From positions 372,001 to 436,000 of the forward strand of contig JAWKTN010000006.1 in assembly GCA_041399065.1 (NCBI GenBank): a stretch of 64,000 nucleotides of DNA. Reading direction: 5' to 3'. Positions 56,762-64,000 of the stretch are shown here, in pieces. The position numbers and the translations under genes are program-made. This DNA is from JAGQPD01 sp020426865 (GTDB lineage Bacteria > Planctomycetota > Planctomycetia > Pirellulales > Pirellulaceae). Position 1 is the stretch's first letter. Each line of letters starts with the position of its first letter. The notes below the pieces were generated by a model. It did not search any database, was not told where the DNA came from, and saw only the letters and a list, made by a program, of their open reading frames with translations.

Positions 56762-57059
56762 AGTCGTGTGCACCGCGATTTCGCACCAGTCGATTACTGC
56801 CGGCAAGCGACCGTTTGCGGAACGCACCTTCGTGCGGAGCGTAAAGCCAGACCGAGATCTGGTCCCAATCCTTTTGTTTCTTCCAATTTCTGTTCGTTCT
56901 CATCAGCGACGGCGATCATCCCTATGGTCTGTGTCGGCGAGCGGTTTTTCTTTCGTTGTTCATGGACTTCGATTGGCTCCCAACTCGGTTTTCGCGCCGT
57001 CGAATTGTGGTTGTCAGTCTCTGATTCGGTGTCGAAGGCGTTTATGGAGGTATTGTGGA

Positions 57060-59888
57060 ATGCGTTCCAGTCGTACAAAAAGGCGATGCAAGACCCGGTC
57101 GATCGGCTCGTGGCAGCTATCGCCTAAACGATTTGATGGGCTAGAGATTCTTGAATCACGTGCGATGTTGGCCGGTTTTCCACAGCTGATTGATGTGGCC
57201 ACCGGTGCGGCGAGCTCAAATCCCATCAATTTCGCGAACGTCAATGGTACGCTCTTCTTTTCCACGACCCGTTTGGGGTACGGCCGGGAGTTAGGGCGCA
57301 CATCCGATTTTATCGGCGCGGCCACAGCTGGAGAATTGTTCGTCGATATCAATCCTGGTCCGGCCGGCTCGAGTCCTAAGAACCTTACCAATGTCAACGG
57401 CACATTGTTCTTTACAGCCAACGATGGGACGACCGGTGACGAACTGTGGAAATCGGACGGCACTCCTACCGGCACGATGTTGGTAAAGGACATTCGTGCC
57501 GGCAGTCAATCATCCGCGCCGGCCGAACTCACCAACGTTAACGGGGTGCTCTTCTTTAGCGCTGCCGACGACGCCGGTGGCCGTGAGCTATGGAAGAGCG
57601 ACGGAACATTGGGAGGGACGATTCGGGTAAAGAACATTGCAACGGGCAGTGCATCATCGTCTCCGTCGCGCCTCACCAATGTCAATGGTGTCTTGTTATT
57701 CCGCGCCAATGACGGAACTCGTGGGACTGAATTGTGGCGAAGCAATGGATTGCCTGGTGGTACCGTGTTGGTGAAAGATATTGTACCTGGAGCGGCGGGG
57801 TCGATTCCCGATCAGTTGACCAATGTTAATGGCACGTTATTTTTTACCGCCGAAAATGGTGTGGCGGGGCGCGAGTTGTGGAAGAGTAACGGCGCCAGCG
57901 GAGGTACCGTCCTCGTTAAGGATATTCGGTCCGGCGTCGCCGGATCGGCGCCCAGTCGCCTGGTGAATGTCAATGGAACGCTGTTCTTTCGAGCCAACGA
58001 TGGAACGCATGGGATCGAATTGTGGAAAAGTACTGGTGTCGCCAGTGGTACCGTATTGGTGGCAGACATCATTGCCGGTTCGGCCAGCTCTTCGCCCAAT
58101 CAGTTGGTGAACGTTGGTGGGACATTGATGTTTAACGCCACCAACGGCGTCACTGGCGTGGAGCTTTGGAAAAGCTTGGGCACCGCCGCGTCGACCAAAC
58201 TGGTACGTGATATTCGCGTCGGCGCGGCCAGTTCGTTTCCCAAGTACCTGACCAATGTTAGCGGTGCCCTCTATTTTGTCGCGAACAACGGTGGAAATGG
58301 CGTGGAGATTTGGGAGAGTAACGGTACCGCCGCCGGGACATCGCTCGTGCGGGAGTTACGTCCCGGCACGGCGGACGCGGCAATCGCTGAGTTGACCAAC
58401 GTCAATGGCGCGCTGCTGTTTCGGGCGAACGATGGAGTAACCGGTGCGGAGCCTTGGAAACTGGATGGCCTAGGTGATCGTCTCGTTGCTGCGCCCGGTG
58501 TTGCCGGGATTGGTGTGAGTAGCGTAGGCGTGGGCGGTGCGTCCGTGAAAGGACCGTTCGTGCCTGGACCAGGAGTGTTGACGCCAGGACTGCTCGTAAA
58601 TCGGCAGCGGCCGGCATTGAAGCAACTCGATCTTGTTCCGGGTAGTCGACCGTCGCTCGTCAACGAATTGACGAACGTCAACGGTATTGCGTACTTCACG
58701 GCGATGAGCGGATATGGGCGCGAACTTTGGCGGTCCGACGGGACCGTCAATGGAACCAAGATGGTCAAGGATATTCGCGTCGGAACGAGCAGTTCCAACC
58801 CTGAGTTTCTGACGAATGTGAACGGTGTTCTGTTTTTCTCGGCCAATGACGGCAATGCTGGGTTCGAACTGTGGAAGAGTGATGGAACGGCCGCAGGGAC
58901 GGTCCGTATCAAGAATATTCAGCCCGGCATTGTTGGGTCCGGTCCCCACTGGCTTACGAACGTCAATGGCACGCTCTATTTCGCCGCGGATGATGGAGTG
59001 CATGGAATTGAGCTTTGGAAGAGCAATGGAACGGCCGCCGGAACGGCGCTCGTGAGAGACATTGCGGCGGGAATTGCTGCCAGCGAGCCGAATTATTTGG
59101 CAAACGTCAACGGCACTCTTTTCTTTGACGCCAGCGATGGAGTTTTGGGGCGGGAATTGTGGAAGAGTAACGGCACATCCGCCGGAACATTGCTGCTAAA
59201 GGATATCCGCACGGGCACTGGCGGATCGAGACCGACCGGTCTCACGAACGTCAACGGCACGCTTTTCTTTTCCGCAGACGCGACGGGGTTTGCTGACTTT
59301 GAGTTATGGCGCAGCGATGGCACGTCGTCGGGCACCATCGCGTTGACGAATCACTTTGCCGGAGGAAAAACGAATCCGGGTTGGATAACCAACGTCAACG
59401 GCATTGCTTACTTCACGAGCAACGACACGAGCTTCATAGCGCAGCACGTCCTGAAAAGCGATGGCACACCCGCAGGAACTGTGCCAATTGTTCGAGACAA
59501 CAATGACTTCCTGATTTCCTCGCAGCTTGCCAATGTCAGTGGCTCGCTCTATTTCACTTCTGACAGCGGCCCGACTGCTCTTGAGCTGTATCGAACCTTG
59601 GATGCGATTGGTGGTGCGCGACTGGTTCAAGACATCAATCCGGGTACGGAGAGCTCGTCGCCGCAGATGTTAACGAACGTCGGTGGCGTGTTGTACTTCA
59701 TCGCGAACGACGGGACTTCGCAGACACTATTTGCCAGCGATGGGTCGCAGGGCGGAACCTATCGCATCCGAAACCTTCAGCCGTTTGTTGACAGTTTGTC
59801 CGTGCTAGAAATTGCCGATATCAACGGGGTCGTTTACATAGCGGCCAGTGGCGGGCCCGATGGCTACGAACTTTGGGTGGGAACATAG
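57060..59888 (+). CDS. ELWxxDGT-repeat protein, probably secreted or surface-bound
   Basis: The 942-residue protein begins at ATG 57060, with GGAGG 9 bases upstream. The basic N-terminus leads to FDGLEILESRAMLAG, the LExRxxLAG-like motif common at the start of planctomycete exported giant proteins. It is followed by 17 complete units and one partial unit of 46-49 residues. Each unit has the form NGTLFF.ANDG..G.ELWKSDGT, then GT.LVKDI..G...S.P..LTNV, the ELWxxDGT family (predicted beta-propeller blades). Unit 9 is extended by a Val/Gly/Pro-rich linker (GVAGIGVSSVGVGGASVKGP) that splits the array into 9 and 8 units. Function is unknown; surface display or adhesion is inference. The frame is open to 56415 but that part overlaps the previous gene. 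Confidence 0.88.
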   Translation: MRSSRTKRRCKTRSIGSWQLSPKRFDGLEILESRAMLAGFPQLIDVATGAASSNPINFANVNGTLFFSTTRLGYGRELGRTSDFIGAATAGELFVDINPGPAGSSPKNLTNVNGTLFFTANDGTTGDELWKSDGTPTGTMLVKDIRAGSQSSAPAELTNVNGVLFFSAADDAGGRELWKSDGTLGGTIRVKNIATGSASSSPSRLTNVNGVLLFRANDGTRGTELWRSNGLPGGTVLVKDIVPGAAGSIPDQLTNVNGTLFFTAENGVAGRELWKSNGASGGTVLVKDIRSGVAGSAPSRLVNVNGTLFFRANDGTHGIELWKSTGVASGTVLVADIIAGSASSSPNQLVNVGGTLMFNATNGVTGVELWKSLGTAASTKLVRDIRVGAASSFPKYLTNVSGALYFVANNGGNGVEIWESNGTAAGTSLVRELRPGTADAAIAELTNVNGALLFRANDGVTGAEPWKLDGLGDRLVAAPGVAGIGVSSVGVGGASVKGPFVPGPGVLTPGLLVNRQRPALKQLDLVPGSRPSLVNELTNVNGIAYFTAMSGYGRELWRSDGTVNGTKMVKDIRVGTSSSNPEFLTNVNGVLFFSANDGNAGFELWKSDGTAAGTVRIKNIQPGIVGSGPHWLTNVNGTLYFAADDGVHGIELWKSNGTAAGTALVRDIAAGIAASEPNYLANVNGTLFFDASDGVLGRELWKSNGTSAGTLLLKDIRTGTGGSRPTGLTNVNGTLFFSADATGFADFELWRSDGTSSGTIALTNHFAGGKTNPGWITNVNGIAYFTSNDTSFIAQHVLKSDGTPAGTVPIVRDNNDFLISSQLANVSGSLYFTSDSGPTALELYRTLDAIGGARLVQDINPGTESSSPQMLTNVGGVLYFIANDGTSQTLFASDGSQGGTYRIRNLQPFVDSLSVLEIADINGVVYIAASGGPDGYELWVGT

Positions 59889-60066
59889 CTTCCAAATTGC
59901 GCGCGGTATCGTGCACGTCAAGACGACCTGGCATTCAGTTCGATCATTCATCATCGCCTTGACGCAGAGTCTTCGCACGCATGCGCCCGTGACGTAACTC
60001 TGTGGTCGTTGCGCCCTTGCGTTGAAAAAAAACACATGGAAGCAGCATCATGCTTAAGTTTGTGCG

Positions 60067-60091
60067 CAATACCTTGTGGTTCGAGGTATCA
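60067..60091 (+). repeat. 25-bp dispersed palindromic repeat, copy 4
   Basis: CAATACCTTGTGGTTCGAGG followed by TATCA; it is identical to copy 1 over 23 bases and differs in the last two. It overlaps the 3' end of the XRE gene by a few bases, including the minus-strand stop codon. Confidence 0.75.
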
Positions 60092-60307
60092 CGATGGTTC
60101 GCATTCGGATGAAACGCTATCGCGGTATTCCAACAAGTCACCCGGTTGGCATTGAAGCACCTGGCAGATCGCTTCCAACGTGCTGAAACGAATCGCCTTC
60201 GCTTTGCCCGTCTTAAGGATCGAAAGATTCGGTACGCTCACACCAACCGCCGCCGATAGATCGTTCAGCCGCATTTTGCGTTTGGCAAGCATGACATCCA
60301 GATTCAC
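60089..60307 (-). CDS. XRE-family transcriptional regulator (HTH_26, YozG-like)
   Basis: The product is a single Cro/C1-type HTH: LDVMLAKRKMRLNDLSAAVG, VSVPNLSILKTGKAKAIRFS, TLEAICQVLQCQPGDLLEYR. This type is usually encoded next to DUF2975 membrane proteins, as it is here, 32 bases downstream of one. The coordinate is the canonical GTG 60307, but related proteins commonly begin M-x-I-I-V-x-LDVML. Here the upstream codons ATT GCC ATC ATT GTG AAT supply exactly that sequence if ATT 60319 is the start. The real protein would then have 76 residues. It probably regulates its own operon. Confidence 0.9.
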   Translation of the reverse strand: MNLDVMLAKRKMRLNDLSAAVGVSVPNLSILKTGKAKAIRFSTLEAICQVLQCQPGDLLEYRDSVSSECEPS

Positions 60308-60316
60308 AATGATGGC

Positions 60317-60333
60317 AATGGTCGCAGACCCCT
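60317..60333 (-). promoter_or_regulatory. Possible ATT start of the XRE gene with Shine-Dalgarno
   Basis: On the minus strand AGGGG (60329-60333) is 9 bases before ATT (60317-60319), followed by GCC (Ala). Starting here restores the A-I-I-V-N-L-D-V-M N-terminus typical of the family. Confidence 0.5.
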
Positions 60334-60339
60334 ATCACG

Positions 60340-60900
60340 TCAGACCGTCAATTCCAATTCCTCACGCATGGCGATGCTAATGTCCCAGATCTTGGCCAGG
60401 ATCACAAACAGGATGCCCGCCATAAAGGACTCCAACATACCGCCGCCAATACACGCCGCCCACAGATCGTCGATCGGCGCTCCCTTCCGAAGAAACCGCA
60501 GATAAGCGTCGATCAGCGGAACCGTCGCGATCTCCGCCAATCCCATCGCGAACAATCCCCAAGCAAACGCACGCAACAGCCTCACGATCGAGGTCGTCAA
60601 CAGTTCGCCCCGAGAAAAACACCGCGACATCCGCACCACTTGTACCATGATCCAAATCCAACACCATGCCGTCATCGACAAGATCGCCATCACACCCCAT
60701 CGCTCAACCAGCGAGAAATCCGCCGCCGTCAGCACCTTCACGCCACCGTTCGATGGCAACGTCAACGTAAAGAAGTACCCCGCCGCCGGAATGGCAATTG
60801 TCGCAACATTCCAGAGAATTCCCAGCACGGCAAAGGTCTGCATTGCCATGCTCCAGCGACTCAACATTTTTTCTGTCCGCGTGACCGAATTCGCCTCCAT
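60340..60900 (-). CDS. DUF2975 membrane protein
   Basis: From ATG 60900, preceded by GGAAGGAGG, the protein has 186 residues and four predicted membrane helices (MAMQTFAVLGILWNVATIAI, WGVMAILSMTAWCWIWIMVQ, LLRAFAWGLFAMGLAEIATV, MLESFMAGILFVILAKIWDI). The last helix with GGGMLESFMAGILFVILAKI is the best-conserved part of DUF2975. Such proteins are normally paired with a small XRE regulator; the pair here is in the usual order. Its biochemical role is not known. Longer in-frame starts (60954) lack the ribosome-binding site. Confidence 0.85.
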   Translation of the reverse strand: MEANSVTRTEKMLSRWSMAMQTFAVLGILWNVATIAIPAAGYFFTLTLPSNGGVKVLTAADFSLVERWGVMAILSMTAWCWIWIMVQVVRMSRCFSRGELLTTSIVRLLRAFAWGLFAMGLAEIATVPLIDAYLRFLRKGAPIDDLWAACIGGGMLESFMAGILFVILAKIWDISIAMREELELTV

Positions 60901-61099
60901 CGTCTGCCTCCTTCCGTATGCGGAACAACCGCCACGTCTCGTGATATTCGCCAATTCCCCACATTCACCCGTCGCGCCACGTTAGACTACGGCCCAGCAT
61001 CGCTTCGGTCCAGCGGAGGTCTCCGGGCTCGCACAGCTAGGCCCGATCGGACGGCCCATCGCCGAGTCCTGTCTAACGAACCAGGATGGGCTTGCGTAG

Positions 61100-61137
61100 A
61101 TATCGTAATACGATAATATATTATTGTTAAACGATAT
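61100..61137. promoter_or_regulatory. AT-rich inverted repeats upstream of the serine hydrolase gene
   Basis: ATATCGT (61100-61106) and ACGATAT (61131-61137) are inverted around a centre containing TACGATAATATATTATTG. The block lies 60-95 bases before the ATG at 61196 and could contain a promoter and an operator. The DNA here is far more AT-rich than its surroundings. Confidence 0.35.
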
Positions 61138-61195
61138 TGTGTGCCATAGGTGGGATGGCCAGTCGCAGGAAAACGATCAATTAAGGAGCTAAGCG

Positions 61196-62518
61196 ATGGT
61201 GGGCTGCGGATCGCGTGTCGAAGGGACCGATGGGAAGAATGGTAGGTGGTACGGGGTGTTGGCCGTGTTGTTGTTGCTGTTATCGGGTAGTCGAGCCGCG
61301 GGGCAGGGGGGGCCGGGAGGAGGCGCAAGTGCGGAGCGCTGGCGGGGGTATCTACAGGAGCTGGTCGAGGAAGCTCAAGCGGAAAGCCGCGTTCCGGGGT
61401 TGGTTGCGGCATTGGTGGACGCCGACGAAACGGTGGCAGTGGCAGCTGGTTTGCGTGCTGCTACGCCGGCGCCCGCGGTACCGATTGAGTCGAGCGACCG
61501 ATTGAATCTTGGCTCTTGTTTTAAATCGATGACCGCCACGATTGCGGCGCGGCTGGTGGAAGCGGGAACGTTGTCGTGGGAGTCAACATTTGCGGACTAT
61601 TTTCCCGAATACGCGGCTTCAATGCGGCCGGAGTATCAGGCGATCACGATCCCTCAATTGCTGAGCCATCGCAGTGGAATCACCGACGATTTGGACATTT
61701 ATGGACCGGCGATTGAATTGATTGATGGCACTGGTCCCCAGCAGCGATCGCAGTTCATGCCGCTGGCATTCGCCACTCATCCGGCGGGGGTAGCGGGCCA
61801 GTTCCAGTATTCGAATCTCGGGTATGCGCTGGTAGGGGCGGTTATCGAGCGGAGGACTGGGGAGACTTTCGAGGCGGTAATGCGTCGTGAATTGGCGATG
61901 CCGCTGGGGATGACCTCGATCCAGTTCGGGGCACCTGGCACCAACGACCTGATGCAGATTACTCAACCGCTTGGACACGACGAAAACGGCCGGCCGCAAT
62001 TGCCCGATGAGCAGGATTCACCGCCGGCGATCGAACCGGCCGGAATCTACAGTATGACGGTTGACGACTGGGCGAAGTTCGTGCGAGTTCAATTTGGTAC
62101 GGAGGGCGAACCCGCCGGGTATCTTTCAGCCGAGACCCTCGCCAGATTGCAGTCTCCTGTTGGTGGGGCGACCGAAGCAATCTATCCGGAATACGCCTAC
62201 GGTTGGGGCGTGATTCAGCTTGAGGGGCAACCGCTATTGATCCACAACGGTTCCAATGGTTCCTGGTACAGCCAGGTTATCGTCAACACGGCGGTCGATC
62301 GGGCGCTGTTGTTGGATGCCAATCAATTCGTTCCCCGAGGGATTAACGCCGTCGGAATCATTACCGACGACCCCGGGATTCAGGCCTGGCTGTTGGGGAG
62401 CGATTTCGTGGCACCTGAGCCAACCGGAATCACCTTCGCCGCTTGGGGTGTCCTTGTTGTGACGTTGGCATGTCGTCGCTCCGCGCCTGCAATCGTCGCG
62501 ACGCCACGGGACGTCTGA
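61196..62518 (+). CDS. Serine hydrolase of the beta-lactamase class C fold, with PEP-CTERM-like tail
   Basis: This 440-residue protein has a signal peptide (VLAVLLLLLSGSRA). The catalytic motif SxxK is Ser107-C-F-Lys110 in LGSCFKSMTATIA, the YxN motif is in QYSNLGYALVG, and the third motif is probably LIHNGSNGSW (HxG in place of KTG). This is the layout of class C beta-lactamase-like peptidases and esterases. The C-terminus, APEPTGITFAAWGVLVVTLA followed by CRR, has Pro-Glu-Pro, a membrane helix and a basic end, a PEP-CTERM sorting signal. It would then be exported and processed at its C-terminus. The start has AAGGAG 9 bases upstream. Confidence 0.87.
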   Translation: MVGCGSRVEGTDGKNGRWYGVLAVLLLLLSGSRAAGQGGPGGGASAERWRGYLQELVEEAQAESRVPGLVAALVDADETVAVAAGLRAATPAPAVPIESSDRLNLGSCFKSMTATIAARLVEAGTLSWESTFADYFPEYAASMRPEYQAITIPQLLSHRSGITDDLDIYGPAIELIDGTGPQQRSQFMPLAFATHPAGVAGQFQYSNLGYALVGAVIERRTGETFEAVMRRELAMPLGMTSIQFGAPGTNDLMQITQPLGHDENGRPQLPDEQDSPPAIEPAGIYSMTVDDWAKFVRVQFGTEGEPAGYLSAETLARLQSPVGGATEAIYPEYAYGWGVIQLEGQPLLIHNGSNGSWYSQVIVNTAVDRALLLDANQFVPRGINAVGIITDDPGIQAWLLGSDFVAPEPTGITFAAWGVLVVTLACRRSAPAIVATPRDV

Positions 62519-62529
62519 TGCCGGACGCA

Positions 62530-63330
62530 TCATGCCGGGATCGACTGCCGTTGTTGCAGCGGCGGGGCCAACGGCAACTTGATCGTAAAGGCCGTTCCTC
62601 GACCAACCGTGCTTTCGACGCGAATGCGGCCGTGATGCGCCTGGATGATATTGTGGCACGCGGCCAGTCCCAGCCCTGTCCCCCCCTGGCCACTGGCATC
62701 GGGGCCGCTCTTGGTGGAAAAAAACGGGTCAAAGATCCGTGGCAACGTCTCCTCCGGGATTCCCGACCCCGTGTCCCTCACCGTTAAATGTGCCATGCAT
62801 GTGGCAACGTCGTGCGTGAGCGAAATTGTGAGCTCGCCGCCGCTCTTCATCGCCTGGCGAGCATTAATGATCAGGTTCATCAATACCTGCTGGATCTGAT
62901 TGCCGATCGCCATCACCGGTGGAATCGGTTCTAGCTGCACGCGACACTGGATCCGGTACTTTTGAAGGTCCCGCTCCAGTAACACCAATGCCTCACGAAT
63001 CAAACCCGAAAGATCCGTCGGCTCGGGATGCTGCGACCGGTTCCTCGCCATGCCCAACACTCCGTTGGTGATCTGTGCCGCTCGCTCCGCCGCCGCCAAA
63101 ATCTTCGTCAACGCCTTATCACGCGACGCCTCGTCCTTGTGCCGCAAACCCAACTTGGCATAGTTCAAAATCGTCATCAAGACGTTGTTGAACTCATGCG
63201 TCGTCGTACTCACAAGCTCCCCCAACGCCGTCATCCGCTGCGCCTGCACCAACTGCTGCTGAAGTACCGCTAGCTGATGTTCCATGTCCGCAACCGTCCG
63301 CGCTGACTCGTTCGACAACATCTGATCCAT
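62530..63330 (-). CDS. Cytoplasmic sensor histidine kinase
   Basis: This 266-residue kinase has no membrane helix. A short coiled coil (MEHQLAVLQQQLVQAQRMTA) precedes HisKA with phospho-acceptor His45 in STTTHEFNNVLMTI. The HATPase_c domain has the N box VLMNLIINARQAM, G1 VRDTGSGIPE, F box FDPFFSTK and G2 GQGGTGLGLAA. ATG 63330 (MDQMLSNES) is preferred to the upstream TTG-type start at 63381. No response regulator is adjacent, so it is an orphan kinase here. Its stop lies 11 bases from the convergent serine hydrolase gene. The H-box HEFNN is typical of the NtrB/HPK4 group. Confidence 0.9.
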   Translation of the reverse strand: MDQMLSNESARTVADMEHQLAVLQQQLVQAQRMTALGELVSTTTHEFNNVLMTILNYAKLGLRHKDEASRDKALTKILAAAERAAQITNGVLGMARNRSQHPEPTDLSGLIREALVLLERDLQKYRIQCRVQLEPIPPVMAIGNQIQQVLMNLIINARQAMKSGGELTISLTHDVATCMAHLTVRDTGSGIPEETLPRIFDPFFSTKSGPDASGQGGTGLGLAACHNIIQAHHGRIRVESTVGRGTAFTIKLPLAPPLQQRQSIPA

Positions 63331-63356
63331 TGTTATCTGCACCTTGTTTTCCAAAA

Positions 63357-63400
63357 GACGGCTGGGACAGCCGTGTAACATTCGACGGCGGGGACAGCCG
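63357..63400. repeat. Pair of 17-bp palindromic repeats
   Basis: GACGGCTGGGACAGCCG (63357-63373) and GACGGCGGGGACAGCCG (63384-63400) are near-identical and each can form a small hairpin. They lie just before the histidine kinase start. Confidence 0.5.
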
Positions 63401-63628
63401 GGCGATAATGTGCTTTTTGCCCAGGCTGCGTGTTTTGCCTGTACGATACTGTTTTCCCGAGCTGCCTAGTTTTCGCAAGTCCTTGTGTTGTTAATGTTTA
63501 GCGTTTTGGGTTGGTATCGACGAATCGAGCTGGGAAACCTGAAAGCATCCGGCTAGAATCGGGCGGTACGGAAATTGACGATCACGGGAAACTGCGTTTG
63601 TGGGCGGCATGGATAAGGAAGGGCTGAG

Positions 63629-63889
63629 ATGCATCGGATCGAACTGTTCGAACACGCGACACGATTGGCCGAACGGATGGGGTATGGAGTCCGCCATGAA
63701 TGGCTCGGAGGTGGCGGCGGTGGGGGCTGTGAAATCGCGGGAAAGAAGTGGATTTTCATCGATTTAGCGCAAAGTTCGGTGGAGCAAATGCAGCAGGTAT
63801 TGGACGTGCTGCGAGAGGACGCGGCGGTTTATACCATGCCGATGGCGCCGGAGTTGGCGGACGAACTTGGCGTCCGCCGATGCGCGTGA
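63629..63889 (+). CDS. Small conserved planctomycete protein
   Basis: The 86-residue protein reads FEHATRLAERMGYGVRHEWL, a glycine run and CEIAGKKWIFIDLAQSSVEQ. The G-rich loop followed by C-E-x-x-G-x-K-W-x-F-x-D is a pattern I recall from planctomycete proteins of unknown function. Seven consecutive Gly and a Cys suggest a ligand or metal loop, which is inference. It is cytoplasmic by composition. GGAAGGG lies about 7 bases upstream of the ATG. Confidence 0.65.
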   Translation: MHRIELFEHATRLAERMGYGVRHEWLGGGGGGGCEIAGKKWIFIDLAQSSVEQMQQVLDVLREDAAVYTMPMAPELADELGVRRCA

Positions 63890-63896
63890 ACTTGGG

Positions 63897-64000
63897 TTAG
63901 CTGCCCGTCTGCGTCTGGCCGGGCAGTTGGGAGAGATGGTGCTGTTGGTAGAGACGGTGCTGTCGGATAAATTCTTCAACGGCGCGAGGGGTTTGAAAGC
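63897..64000 (-). CDS. C-terminal end of a gene continuing beyond the window
   Basis: On the minus strand the frame ending at TAA 63897-63899 reads FQTPRAVEEFIRQHRLYQQH, then HLSQLPGQTQTGS. The helical, His/Gln-rich composition looks like a real protein tail and is better than the other frames. The gene body lies to the right of the window, so the family cannot be named. Confidence 0.45.
   Translation of the reverse strand, partial: FQTPRAVEEFIRQHRLYQQHHLSQLPGQTQTGS

Noticed and set aside
56415..57059. Open frame upstream of the ELWxxDGT protein that would add 215 residues
   Set aside because: It overlaps the well-supported lipoprotein gene up to 56761 in another frame and is very Arg/Ser-rich. 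ATG 57060 with GGAGG upstream and the LExRxxLAG motif mark the real start.

Overview
The window looks like a piece of a planctomycete chromosome, probably from a Pirellula/Rhodopirellula-like bacterium. The reasons are several protein families I associate with Planctomycetota: an ELWxxDGT-repeat protein with an LExRxxLAG-type N-terminus, a DUF1570-like metallopeptidase, large TPR/alpha-2-macroglobulin proteins, M14-like peptidases with Asp-rich inserts, conserved planctomycete proteins of unknown function, and a PEP-CTERM-like tail. Genes sit on both strands in short runs. I saw no rRNA, tRNA, CRISPR array or intact transposase.

Layout. 1-2350: the end of a planctomycete protein, then remnants of a Uma2-type and a DUF4058-type gene. 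2354-5342: an NtrB/NtrC-like pair (membrane histidine kinase and sigma54 activator). 5340-5810: palindromic elements, one apparently inserted in another. 6116-14377: a giant exported TPR/alpha-2-macroglobulin protein. 14421-17566: sppA and lexA, divergent, with another palindromic element between them. 17853-19167: a frameshifted LRR membrane protein. 19253-20904: mcsA-mcsB. 21084-22616: trpE, followed by three tandem repeats. 22990-28960: a monooxygenase, a lipoprotein with two membrane helices, an ABC ATPase, a beta-propeller protein and an rRNA/tRNA methyltransferase. 29079-32821: an active-looking M14 peptidase overlapping a degenerate paralogue. 34929-37037: trpB-trpA. 37121-42657: metallopeptidase-like proteins, mutM, a DUF3500-like protein and an AMP nucleosidase. 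42658-45473: a repeat-rich stretch with one small membrane protein. 45474-51608: a polytopic membrane protein, then the nitrogen cluster amtB-glnK-glnD. 51898-56761: PduO-type adenosyltransferase, NUDIX hydrolase, transglutaminase lipoprotein and two planctomycete proteins. 57060-59888: ELWxxDGT repeats. 60089-60900: an XRE regulator with a DUF2975 protein. 61196-63330: serine hydrolase and histidine kinase. 63629-64000: a small conserved protein and the tail of a further gene.

Functionally the window combines nitrogen sensing (AmtB, GlnK and GlnD, and perhaps the sigma54 activator), tryptophan synthesis (TrpE, TrpB, TrpA), protein quality control (McsA/McsB, SppA), DNA damage response and repair (LexA, MutM) and a large exported or envelope-bound protein set.

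Two observations stand out. First, at four genes the Shine-Dalgarno sequence, the plausible N-terminus, or both, point to initiation at AUC, AUA, AUU or ACG, each followed by an Ala codon. Second, there are three families of dispersed palindromic elements, including one inserted in another with a 10-bp direct repeat at its borders. All calls come from reading the sequence; no database search was run.
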